Positions 32,761 to 44,652 of a stretch of 64,000 nt of DNA are shown piece by piece (the stretch's first letter is position 1; each line of letters starts with the position of its first letter). Made by a program: the position numbers and the translations under genes. The stretch lies in assembly GCA_012932865.1 (NCBI GenBank), contig SAXG01000001.1:2407693-2471692 (forward strand). Direction: 5' to 3'. The notes beneath the pieces are model-generated. The model saw only the letters and a list, made by a program, of their open reading frames with translations, ran no database searches and was not told the origin of the DNA. The stretch comes from Amylostereum areolatum. Lineage: Eukaryota; Basidiomycota; Agaricomycetes; Russulales; Stereaceae.

Positions 32761-35488
32761 GCGCAAGCAGGGTCTGCGGGCTCGGTCTGAATATAGGTTC
32801 TAGGGCTGTTTTTATCGCAATACATCGGGTTCGCGCACGCGCGTCTGACCTCATTTCCCCTTTGCGGGGAGCGCCGCTTGGATCCCGATCGTTAAGCCTG
32901 AGGATGCGCGGACGGGAGGATCGAGCGGGTTGCCCTACTTCCCGTGTTCAGTGGTTAGCGTGCGGCATGCGGGCAGGGTTTCCGAGATGCGCTTCTCCTA
33001 GGCTTCTTTCCTCGCGAACAAAAGGTAAACAGCCTTTGGAACCAGTCGAAGAGGGGTTTGCATTCCCACCCAGAGCAGAGTGTGAACTCACGGTGATCGA
33101 TGGTGCGGGGGCATTGACGGTGACGAGGACGATGAGGATGGGGAGCGAATCCGAGTCACCAACCAGCTGCCTAACTGCCGGCCATCTCCGAACGTTTTAA
33201 CCTATACAGACTCAAGTCCAGAGGGAGCCGACTCACTGACCGCAGCCAAAAATGCACCCACCATTTCCTTCTCCATTCCTCGGGAGTTGGGGCCCCGCGT
33301 CTGCACGGTGGAGGACCCTTACGGTTTGCGCTCTGGACCCCATGGCCACCTCCTGCCTTCTTTTCTCCCCACCGAGCGTATCTATAAGTGTTAGCAGAAT
33401 GATCTTATCTTCGCGCGCAGGTCCCGGATGGCGAGCTTCTGCCCATTGTCCAATGTCCATGGACATGAACGGCACCGGTGATCGGTCCCGCAGGCTAAAA
33501 CCCTGGCGCTCCAAGCAACGCTCGGACATCCTTCCTCAGGCCTCACTGCTCGATCTGAGCCTCTTTCCTCGACCGCGCAGGTAAGGACCTAACCAATAAT
33601 TAGCGATCTTCCTGTCCGCACGCACCCTGCGCCTCCCTCCGCGCACGTCGATTAAGTGCCCAGGCGTCAGAACGCGTTGAACGAGGCCTCCCAACCGCAA
33701 GCCGCGAGGGGCGCTCCCCGACTCTAAACGCCCCTAGGAGGATCCGGTGACGGCGCGCACGCCCTCGTCTCGCTCCGTAGCGCCCAAAGCCGAGATTCTG
33801 ACTGAGTTGGAGATCGGGTTGGGAAGCGATTGCTAACAAGCGTGCTCCATGGCGCAGCAGAAGCGTCAGGATCACCCCCCTCCACAGCGCGCCTCGGACA
33901 ACGGGCTACATTGGGGCCACACACGTTCACGGGAGGCGGTCGAGTAAGCTGACGGAGAAGGTGCGTCCCTCGCACGACCGTGAGTGCGCCTTCGCGCCCC
34001 TCCGACGCGCGAGCGTTAAATAACCTCTGTTTCTGTTCGTCGAGTTTTCGTTCCATTTTCAAGCCTCCTTCTCCTTCTGCCTTCTACGAACCTTGACTAG
34101 CTTCGGGGCTTCCGCGTGACGCTCAGGTGCGCGAAACAAGACCAGCGATATCGAAAAAAGGGCGGCAGGGAACTAAGGAAGGGTGGGCGCCCGCGCAGAC
34201 TGTATTGATTTACACGAGAGGGTGTGCGAGTTGCCCTCGTTTGCGCGACGCGAGCGTCTGTCTGATCCGCGCCGCCTCGTCACGCGAGCCCGGGAACGCG
34301 TCGCAGCCATTGCCCACGCCGCAACGCCATAGATTACTGAGCAAGTTCTGCGGAAGATGCGCACGGACGCGGTGGGGGCCATTTCCACGTTTGGCGTCTG
34401 GCATTCAATATACAACGTAAAACCGCGAGCTTGTGTGACTGTCTATCCTTGCGGCGGTGGCTGACTCTGTCGACGTCGAGGCGGGGGGCCCGCGTCTCGG
34501 CTGATCGCACTGGTCAGGATCCTCCCTCTGGCCTCTCTGATATGGTGGCGACTTTTTGTCGCGACAGGGGCAGCTCACGGTTAACCTTGTTGGACTGAAT
34601 CAGCCTTTGCGAAGGGGCCGACGAGAGGCATTAAAACCGCATTAAACCATCGATGGGCTGTCATTCAGATGGCCCGCTTACATATGGGCACCATGACAGA
34701 TACAGTAATGCGTTCTGTTCTGAGCATCGCTGAATAGAGGGCCTAACCCAAACTTATCCCCAAGGGTCCAGAGGAGAGGGAACCAATCACCAACACGCCG
34801 GGGTGCCCAGCAGGTTTGCGCTGATTCCACGCCAGATACTCCGACTCGAGGGATGCATCTTGGGGATATGTATGCATATTACTCGCGATGCATACTGCTT
34901 TTTGGAATACTCGTCTGTTCCGTGCGAGGACATTGGCGGTGTGAGTTGGACAGAGGGTTACGGAGGAGGTTAGCAGCAAGTGGTGTTTATCTCGCGTAAG
35001 ATTAGCACGGACTTCGACTGTCGGGGGAGATGCGGAAGTAATTGTAGGTCCGTATGTACAACGGGTGCCAGGAAAGCGACCGTTTACGCGACCGCGATAG
35101 CGAGCAGCAGTCGAAACAAAAACCGGGAGGTGGACAAAGGAACCGAGTCCAGACGGTGTCGAGCGCCGACGAGGCGCAATGGACGAAATATCATCTGATT
35201 CCGAGCGTGCGGGCCGTGCGACTGTGCACCTGGCTCGACACCAACTTTGGCTCCGCGAATTTCAGGTCACTAACCACTAAATTCGCGCACGGCTCGAGCT
35301 GCAAGTCCCCGGCGCTCTTTACCACCAGCCCCTGCCCCAGCGAGATCAAGGGGACAGACACCCCTCAGGGACCACGCGAATAACTATATAATGAACTAGC
35401 CACCCCCCGCCCTCGCTACTCGCCACCTCACGAACCTCGTTCCCCGTCGCTCTCGCTTCTCGCACAGCTCGCTACTTACTCACTTCCC
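32761..35488. other. Long intergenic region, no gene recognised
   Basis: 2.7 kb without a convincing coding frame. It is GC-rich with many short open frames on both strands, none with domain content. The last part, upstream of the Zn2Cys6 gene, is CT-rich (35400-35480), with TATATAA at about 35384. No tRNA cloverleaf was recognised by eye. Confidence 0.45.
35384..35391 (+). promoter_or_regulatory. TATA-like element upstream of the Zn2Cys6 gene
   Basis: CTATATAATG lies about 100 bp before the start codon at 35489, followed by a C-rich leader (CCACCCCCCGCCC). Confidence 0.45.
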
Positions 35489-37340
35489 ATGTCTTACCAT
35501 TCACATCCCCCGGACCACTCCCCTTGGCACGTCGAACACCCGCACACCGCACATTCTCCCTATCATCCTCCTCAACCGCAACCAGGCTATGGACCGCGAG
35601 GCGTGGATGGCGTCGGGAGTTATGACGGGTTCCAGCAGGTACGATAAGCTCCTCTTCTTCTCTGGGACGTGCGCGTTAAATCACGGCTCGCAGGAGGTCC
35701 GCTCCCACCCAAACCCAGAATATTACTACACGGGCTCGCCCACCTCCCCCACCACCACAAGTCACTACCCCAACAACCCGCTCTATTCTGGATGGCACCC
35801 TGCCCAGACACCCGACGTCCCGTGCGTAGGACAGGCACCGCCCTACTATAGCCCGTATCCCGCCTCGTACGGCGCCGTCTACCCCCCCTACCACACGCCC
35901 TACTCCGCCTCGTACGGTTCCGCGGGCTGCGCGTACGCAGAGCCCGACCAAGGTCCCGCCGACCTCCAGTACCCGACCTCTCCTTCAGAACTGGCCACCC
36001 CCGCGCCCCAACCCGCGCCCGCATTCCAAGCCGCCGACGCGCCGCCCCCAGCCAAACAAAGTGAAGGCGGGCATGACCCCGCAACGCAGGATGGGCGGAG
36101 CCACTCTGCGCTCTACGCGGTAAGTACCCACCCTCACTCCGCCTGCCTATGCGCGGCTGCGCGCCTCGTCTCCTTCCAAGCATGCTCATGAATGCTTCCA
36201 GGCAGCGCGGGAGTCCACGCTCGAGTCCGCGCTCATTCCGAAGATGGAATACGAGCCCGTCGGCGTGCCCCCGCACGCCTACGGCTACCCCGCCGACGGC
36301 TCGCCAGCATCCCCTCCAATAGGACAAAAGCCCTCGACGCGCGGAGCGGATCGCCGTCCACGCGTCGCCCCCGCCGCCAGCAGCAGCAGCAGCAGCAGCC
36401 TCGCGGGCGCGCTGTCCCCACCTTTTCAACCCGAAATAGAGCGCAGCGCGTCCGCGTCTCCCTCCACCAACGACGACCCGGAAAGCCCGCTCGCGAGCGA
36501 CTACACGTTCATCGTGACCATGGGCGCACCTGGAGACGCGGTGGTCAACGCGGATGGCATCGCCGAAGACGAGGACACGGCGGCGGTGTACGCCAAACTC
36601 GGGCGTCGTCGCCGTCCGACCGCCAAGCGACCGCCCCGCAAGGAGCCCTTCCTGGCGTGTTTCTTCTGTCGAGGTCGCAAGATCGCGTGCCACGCGCCGG
36701 AGCCGGACAAGAAGGATCAGACCTGCGAGTGAGTGTATTTACCTTCGTTCTTATTATTTCCTTGTCGGGTTGGGGGGACGTGGGGGGACGATGGGCGGGC
36801 AAGAGGAGTGGGTCGATACGTCCCACGCTAGTGTGGACTAGCACTTTTGGGGGATGCGCTGCCCCTAGGAAGAGTAGGGGAGAGGGGGGGGAAGGTTAGG
36901 CGGACGACTAGCGTCGCGTCGTGTCTCAGTCGCGTGTGCTCCCTCGCCCTTTTTATGTTCTCGCCACACCCCTCGGGTGCACCCCCCACGCCGTCCCGCG
37001 TTGGCGTCACGTTCTTCTTATCGCGCGTCCATCTCGCTTCGTTCTCTTGTCTGGCCCTGGCACATGCGAGCTTCCGGCACGTCCGCGTTTTCTTTCCTTT
37101 CGCCATCCGTGGCCCGCTCTCGCTCTCAGCCTCTCGCTCTCCGCCGGATCTTTGTCGCTGACCTGTCTGCCGTGTCATAGCCAGTGCGCCCGACGTCATC
37201 TTACGTGCGAGTATCCGACCATGTCCCGGCGCGGACAAAGGAAACCAGGTTCCACCCGCAAGACCCGCCCCGAGGTTCCCTTCGTGCCGCAACTTACGCG
37301 CTACTCCGCCCCGCAAGGCTCTTCCCGGTCATTTGCGTAA
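35489..37340 (+). CDS. Zn2Cys6 transcription factor with a low-complexity N-terminus
   Basis: Exons 35489-35638, 35694-36119, 36202-36728 and 37181-37340 join to about 420 residues. The first 250 are rich in Pro, Tyr, Ser and His (PPYYSPYPASYGAVYPPYHT, later a Ser run), suggesting a disordered activation region. The DNA-binding domain is C-terminal: ACFFCRGRKIACHAPEPD, an 11-residue loop between the third and fourth Cys, then CDQCARRHLTCEYP. This fits C-x2-C-x6-C-x11-C-x2-C-x6-C. The cluster is split by a 452-bp intron (36729-37180), much longer than the others. A basic tail (RRGQRKPGSTRKTR) may help nuclear import or DNA contact. No fungal-specific middle homology region is seen. The targets are unknown. 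Confidence 0.85.
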
Positions 37341-39761
37341 GTGGCTGGCAAGAGCCGCGCCATAGACGAGCGGCGCTTCCCCCGCGTACCCTGTTTTGTC
37401 CCCTTCCTTCCCCTTTCCTTTCTTCACCGGTGGTCCCTTCTTTCAAACCTTGCCGTTGCTCACGGCTAAGTTCCTTCCTGCTCCCCCCTTCCGTCATCGC
37501 ATTGCTTTGCGCTTTCTTCCTTCGGTCCGTGAGGTGGCCCTTCGCGGGGCAGCCTCCTCGTTTTCGATCAGGTTCTCGAGGGTATTCACGCTGTCATTAC
37601 TTCATATGTGCTCTACGTTTCCACCGCTGTCGCACGCCTCCTGCTATCGTCGGTCCCTTTGCTCTCCCATCCCGTCGTTTTATACCTATGCTATCATCCC
37701 TTTCCCCGTTCGCTCTAGTCCTTGTGCTATTCTCTCTCGGCCTCCTCATCGATATCCCCGAGGCCTTCCATCAGCGGTCGGTCGGTCTGCGCGTACACCC
37801 GTTCAATGAAGAAGTTGCATTTGATCTCGCTCGTACCGGTCGCCTCGCCGTGGTGAGAAATGCGCGGGGTTGGAGCCCACGGTATAGGTTCGGCATGACC
37901 AAGCACTGACGAGGACAATAAGTCGTGTCTGTTCCCCGCGCGCGTAAAGCACACATTGCCGCCCGCGCTTGCGCTTAGACCGTTTCCGATCCACGATGGC
38001 ATTGGTATTGGCACCGCGCGGGGTCGTGGCGAGGATGAAGCGAGCCTCCGCTGCTGGCCACCTCAGGCCCTCGCACTTGGGCCAAAGTCGGCACCGTCAC
38101 GGGTGCCAGTGCGAAGTAAAGTTAAGTTACACTTCCCCGCAGAAAAGGGCGGGCAAGGGAGAGATCGGGAGCGCAGGCCGCGCGAAGATCGTGGGTTCGG
38201 GTCGTGGCGCGTGGCGCGCAGATGGAGCTCTCGATATCGATGGCTCGCCGCCTCCGCCTGGCTGGCCGTACGTGCTACTGCATACGAGCGGTCGCGCGTT
38301 CGATTAATGAGCGAAGACCCTACGGAGAAAAAAACCCCCGTCGAAACGCAGCCTGCGAAAAACGTGCCGCGAAATCGATTGCGTCCACGATGAGCTGGCC
38401 GTCCGAGGCTCCGAGCTCAGAAGCCAGCACGGTCGGTTTCCCCTTGAGGTGTAGCCCAAACCTATCCATGATCCAGAGGCAACGGCACGATCAAGCCATT
38501 CAATCATGGCACGCGGACGTGAGTCCGTGACCTGGACATATTATACGAGCAGGAACGGAGAACCTGGGGAAGTGCCCGTCGTGGCGCCTCAGGAGGATGC
38601 GCGCGTCCTTTCTGGTCGCCACGGAGAAGCGCTCTTACCTTGGTCAGAGGGAAGCCGGCCTGGCGGAGGGGCAAAGGCACTCAAAGACGGGCAGTAGAGC
38701 TCGCCGTTCTGCGGCGAAGCGGTCCTGAGGGAAGGTCCAGTGGGAGCCACAATGATTCCTTAAGCGGTCGCCGTACACCCAAGGTAGTCGGAAGAGGGCA
38801 ATGGGACACATCCAGCGGCAGTCGTGAACGGCACGCCGTGTCCACGGCTAGAATCCGTACCCCCAGTACAAGTGACGGTTCATTCCCTCCAAAGCTCGGA
38901 GAGCGTCTTCGTATTCGAGACCTTCGAATATCCTGAAGTTTGGCTGGACAGGGGGCGAGAGGGAGCGCTGAGCCCAACAAGTGGCAATTCGAGATCGAGT
39001 CAGTCCACGGAGGGGTGCACGTGACAGCCATTACAAACGTTGTACTTACGTAGAAGATTACAAAAAATCGATCAATCAAAGTGTACAACAACTACTTAGT
39101 CCTGGCCGGATCTGTTGGCGGAAGAGTTCCTCACTAACCGGCCTGAAACACTCGGTTGGGCATCGCGTTCAGATCGCGACCAGCCATGATCATCTCCTAT
39201 GCTAGGTAGTCCAAGGTACGTATACCACCGCGGCCCACGGCACGGTCGACCCACGCGTAAACCGCACACTGATGACTTGTTTTCGAAACACGATGGGTTG
39301 GCACCTGCAGGGCACCAAGCTAGTGCAGACGCCGTGGGCGCGGGTCCCGCGACGTCCACGTAGATGAGAGAGATCGAGTCCGAAAGGGGCCGACGTCGGC
39401 AATCACGAGTACAGTGTATGCAAACAACAGAGAGGAACGAGCGGACGGGATAGGGGGGGGAGGCGGCAGGGAGAGGGGGAGGCGGCGGAAATGTATGTAC
39501 ACGGAAAGGGGGGGAGTAAAACAACAGAATAAGTAAGGTCGAGGAGAACAGAGCCATTAGATCGCATCGAAAGCCGTCCGTGCAGTCCGTGCCAGAACCA
39601 GAGTCGGAGAAAATAAGAGATAGCGAGGGGGAGTACAACGCACGCCGCGGCAAAGAGATGCAGGGCCGAGACGTGGGGAGGGAGGATGGGGGTGGAGGGG
39701 TGGCGCGAGGGACCGACGGTCGACGCTGCGCCGCCCCGCTTGCCCCCGTAAAGTACACATT
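37341..39761. other. Long intergenic region, no gene recognised
   Basis: 2.4 kb between the Zn2Cys6 gene and the 3' end of the NIPA-type transporter. CT-rich tracts occupy 37400-37750. Open frames on both strands lack recognisable domains and splice consistency. Confidence 0.45.
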
Positions 39762-42667
39762 CTAAAATCGCGAGGTGACGGATCCCGGAACAAGGCGTAT
39801 CCCCCCGTTGCGCGCGTTCGCGGGCGCCACCTCCTCCTCCTCGTCCTCCGAATTGCCTTGCCACAGGTGCATGCTCTCCTCCGCGTCCTCCTCCCGATCG
39901 CCGCGCGGGTACGACCGCGTGCTCGACTGCCGCGAGTGCCGCCTCGTCTGTCCCCGGATCCGCTCGCGCTCGACCTCGGGGTCCAACGGCGACGGCGAGG
40001 GGAACGACGCCAGCGTCGTCGTCGACGGCGAGGGCGCGAACGGGTCGTAGTACACGCCCGTGTCGAGCCCGATCCGGGGCGGGGCGGTGCGCATCCCGTA
40101 CACTTCCGGATCGCGCTCCAGGTCCCGGTCGAAGGACGTCGGGAGCGAGCCCAGCGTCGTCCGCGACGAGTCGTTCGTCGAGATGCTCACCGTCTCCTGG
40201 ACCGAGGGCAGCGTGCCCGCGTGGCTCGCGGGCGACATGAACACGCCCCCCTGCGCCGGACGGGATTCGTGCGTGGCCGTGCCGTCCTTGCCCGTCGCGT
40301 GGTACTGATGCACCACGTCCTCGTCCCCGAACTTGATCGTCGGCTTGCGCCCGCCCGGCTGGCTGGTCATCGAGATCGCGTCCGAGTCCCGCCGGTCGAG
40401 GTGCGGCACGGGCGCGTCCCAGAGCTGATGCCGCTGCATGCCGTGCAGGTTGTCGCGCGGGTTGGACGGCAGGCCGGACAGCTTGGTGGAGCCGCCGACG
40501 CGGCTGAATTGGGTCGAGTGCTGGCTGGACTGGCTCATGCGCCGGGCGGTGCGCGCGCGTATGATGCTGCCGAACGTGCCGAAGGAGCCGCGGAGGGCGT
40601 CCATGCCTGGGTCTTCTGCGCCCGCGAGGGACTTTTCCTCGACGTTCTCGGTTTGCTGTCGGGCGGCCTGGAGGAGGAGGGTCGAGCGGCGGTCCAGCTT
40701 GTCGTTGAGCTCCACCGGGTCGACCTTGGACAGTTGGAGGATGGTGATGCCAACGCAGATGACGAGGAAGCCCATGACGATGGTGATTATCTGACTTGCA
40801 GAGGCATCGAGACCTTGAAATAGCACCTTCACTCACGAGAGTGAGACCGCGCTCGAAAAGGATAGAGGGGAATGTGGCGTACTATCGTGGTGACCATGGA
40901 GAAGAAGGTGACTACAACACGTAAGACGTTTGTATGGATACGTTTGTGGCCCACTCACAGATAACGTAGTAGGTGGGGGTGACTTAAGAAATGTGGTAAG
41001 CCTACGATACCCCGCTCAATACTTATTTGCGACTAACCCATTGCTGTCAAACGAAAGGTCAGATCGTGCCATAAAGCGAGCAAAAGAGTGCTCACCAGTG
41101 TTGAACAAGGCCAGCGCCTTGTTCAGATAGAATACCTCGGTGACTGGCATCGACGTCAGTGGCAACGTCTATTCTCGGTAACGGAAAGGAAGCATACTCA
41201 GTGTGATGGCGACGAATGCAAATAGGAAGTAAATGAACCAATAATCGAACTGGTGCCGTATCGGTCAGCGAAAAAGCCTTCCTGTATGTGGACCGATGCT
41301 CACCTGGCTGTCGCCCAATACGGAGGTAACGATTGCGGCTCCAAGACCAGTGGTGACACTGACGCTAATGCCACCAATCATGCTACAGACCATGATATAC
41401 CATATCATGTTTTTCGATCCATATCTGACGACGCTTCGGTGAGGTGAGGTGGTGAAGAGAGATGCGAGGTTCTCACCTGGGAGCGAACCAGGAGGCTATG
41501 CCGATAGAGATGGCGATGAGAGTACAAATGTATGCGAGGAATCCCGGCGCGATGAAGAGCTTCTCGAATGCTCTGATTTGTCCGACCGTCTGCTCTTGCG
41601 GTCCTGAGGTGCGAACGAGCGCATGAGTGACATCCTTGTCTACGATCAATGCAGCTTACCGTTCATGGCGATAATGACGGAGCCAAGCTGGGAAACCCCC
41701 ATTTAGGATGCGATATTGAACGAGGGAAAGACACACACGATGCATAGTCCGCATCCCAACCATCCGAACATTGAGAGTTTCTCCTTGAGAAATATGGACG
41801 AGAGGATGGCCGATATGACCACAGAAAGGGCGCCAAGGGGAGTCTGTTGAAAGGGTGAGGCCGGTCAGGGGCCGGTCGAGATGGGAAGATGGCATAATGC
41901 ATACAACAACGATGGCTTCCACAAAGGCGTATGCTGCGAAGGATGTTCGGAAGCGTGAAGGCGGAAACAGACACAGCGATACTCACCAGCGAAGTTACAT
42001 AGCTCTCCCAGAATCATCACTGGGTGAAAACCCGGCGTTAGCGGATAATGCGTAGATGTCCACAGAAAAACCACACACTGATCATCCCCACCCACCATAG
42101 CGGCTGAAAGAAAGATGTGCGTTAACGACGTATCTCGAATGAAGGCACGGTGAAACTCAGTTGAAACGGGCGGCGATAGGGTCAGGCCACAGGTGGCGGA
42201 GCGCTGCAGGGCCTTACAGAGCCTGCCCGACCACAGCCATAACACGGAGATATGTCGAGCACGAAGATATGGGGTGTCCGCCGCGGCGAACATCCACCTG
42301 GGCCAGCAGAACACCGTCGCCGTAGGAAGAGGGCGCACGCGGGGGGGAGGTGTCGGCGATGTTCGCAGAAAAAGTGCTCACCGATTTGAGATATGCCACC
42401 CCTTCGCCCGCCACCTGCCCGGCCTGCGAGCGCAACAACCCCTTCTTCTTGAATACAAAGCTCCCTCCGATGAGGACACCGCTAACGACCGCGAGGATGA
42501 TGCCGACGACCTGTGCGACGGAGCCGGAAAGGTCAATCGTTTCGCGCTGGAGTTGGAAAGCGTCGAGCGCAACGTACCTTGAGGCTTGCGGGCGCGGTGA
42601 GTTCGGCGGCGGCGGTCGTCGTGGCTGACGCTGTCGCGGACGACGTCGTGGTGGCCGAGGACGACAT
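39762..42667 (-). CDS. NIPA-type magnesium transporter
   Basis: Membrane carrier of the NIPA/DUF803 family, thought to move Mg2+ and found in plasma or endosomal membranes. The minus strand begins [20 protein letters not shown]. Then, across many short exons, come membrane segments with family motifs: [114 protein letters not shown] and [20 protein letters not shown]. The last 300 residues are a hydrophilic Ser/Arg-rich tail ending [18 protein letters not shown]. About 700 residues overall. Exon edges in the N-terminal half are approximate; I saw no clear break. Confidence 0.8.
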
Positions 42668-44652
42668 GGTGGTGAAAAGTGGAAGACCTGCTCGTCGTCA
42701 GCCGGAGCGTTGGATGGAGGGTAAGTAATGGGATATGACGTTCTGGGCTCGGATAGTAAAGGACCAGGCCAGTGCAACCGCTTCTCGTTGTGGGGCTCTG
42801 GCCCGTCGCCGGCCTCCGGAGTTGCCGCTTTCGGACCCGGAGACCGCAGCAAACCGCAGCAGATTTTGTGTGAAGTCTTAGTCTGAAGTCATCGTTTTAA
42901 TCTCGACCTTCCCCGTTTTCGACAGTTCGTTCAGTGTTCAATGCACCCCCGGGTCTTTGAATTTCGTGCCACGCGCATGAAATCTTGTTGAGAACGTCTC
43001 CTCTGGATAGCCTGCCGCCGTTCTCGGACTCCTGGTGCGGATTTGTATGTACAGTATGCCCATTGCCTGTGCTCTCCATTTACCGGGCTCTGAATGATTG
43101 ACTCTCATGCACCAACATATATAGCCACCCAATCGCGAATGACGCACAATCACTGACCATCTTTGCATGGACAATGATATCTCGGGCGATGAATCTGATG
43201 AAAGCTCGCTCGGGCTGTAGCTTCTTGATACTATCGCCTCTCTCGTTGCGCGCCAGCCCAGCCTCTTGCCGCGGTCCCGTTGGATGATCTCAGAGATGCT
43301 CTTCGAAGGTAACACGCCGGCGCCAGCATACCTTACCAGGACCGAGCACGGGCATCAACATGGTGATCGGTGGATGTATGCGCTCTGATTCTCAAGATCT
43401 CATCCGTTAATAATGGCACGTTCACACACTCCGATCCACCCGTTCCATATGTGCGTCGCACTTTGGCCATGGTTGATGATTACCCTCCTCCACGTTTCTT
43501 CAGACCGGCGTCATCGATATACGCCATGTGAGGCCTCCGAGGCGCCGGAACAGCCCTTCTGGAAAAGACGAACCTACCTGAATCTACCTGTATTCGTTCG
43601 TGAAGCCCTTTGAAATCGGATTCTTGCGCGCGCACACTCAGCCGCGGCGCCATTACGACCTCCTTACCATCGTCGGGAGCCCGCTCCGTCCCGCTGAACA
43701 GATTATGGGATCGGAATCGCTGACAGTGTACGCGCCACTCCGCACCTGTGCTCGCGCCTTTGCTATCAACATTTCATTCGCAGTTCCCGTCAGTCGGGCC
43801 AAGTACGGCTTTGATCTTGCAATCTACCGGTGGTCGACCGCTCGTCATGGTGCATGCGCAACGCGACCCGTTCCGCAGAGCTGAGCAGCATGTCTCGCAT
43901 CCTCGCCACACGCTAGTGCCTTGGAAACGTCACGGTAGTTTTGCGCGGCGAGCTAAGTACGTTTTTCTACGCTACGTTCCTTCCCGACAATCGTCATGGC
44001 GCAGGTCTCGACATGGATTATCGGACGACCGACAACGCTTTTCGAACAGCACTAGCATGGTCCACTCGGTTGCGCGCATGGAGACTGTATGCTCGCGACC
44101 TGGCGAGCAGCACTCGTCCCGTTTGTGCTCCCCACTTGCCTCACATACTTATCTTATATCTCTCTGACAGCGTATGGACAGTGCGGCGGCCGCCAAGTGG
44201 CCACGTTTCCGATTTATGCGTGCCGTGGGATGTACAAAGGTACAGAAGGGACTGGAGCACACTTAGAATAATAAAAGCTAGTACACGCTTCCGAACCCCC
44301 TTTTCTTCTCTCCGACTTTCCGCCCGAGTCGCTGGGGGCAGCGAGTGGTGTACTGTACCGCCGCATCCCAGCGTCGGATTCGCTGTAGATGAATGGATGT
44401 TAGCGCAGGCTTAATGAAAGCAATATTCCGAAGGGGAGGCGTCTGCAGGCAGGGAGGGAGCATGCACCCAATCTATCCGAAAGCGGAAGCAATCTATCTC
44501 TGATCTGCACACGGCGCGGGCGGGGGCTGCGTCCCAACTGTACTTCACGTTTGGAGTCTAACGCGCTTGTCCTTTCCTTTCTCCTTGCTCCCTCCTCAAG
44601 CTCATCGCCCGCCCCCCGCCCCCCGCCTCCCGCCCTCCGCTCTCCGCCTCCC
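42668..44652. other. Divergent intergenic region between NIPA-type and adenylate cyclase genes
   Basis: Almost 2 kb with no recognised gene. The segment nearest the cyclase start (44600-44650) is a pure CT-rich leader (CCGCCCCCCGCCTCCC-like). The 43.4-44.2 kb frames on the plus strand have no domain content. Confidence 0.45.

Noticed and set aside
32761..35488. tRNA or other RNA genes in the long intergenic gap
   Set aside because: I could not find a cloverleaf with matching A and B boxes by eye. A covariance-model scan would be needed, so none is reported.
35620..36693. A 357-codon minus-strand frame
   Set aside because: Shadow of the Zn2Cys6 gene, which has coherent exons and a zinc cluster. 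The antisense product is Arg/Gly-rich low complexity.
39858..40823. A 321-codon plus-strand frame
   Set aside because: Antisense to the last exon of the NIPA-type transporter; Arg/Val/Ala-rich with no family resemblance.
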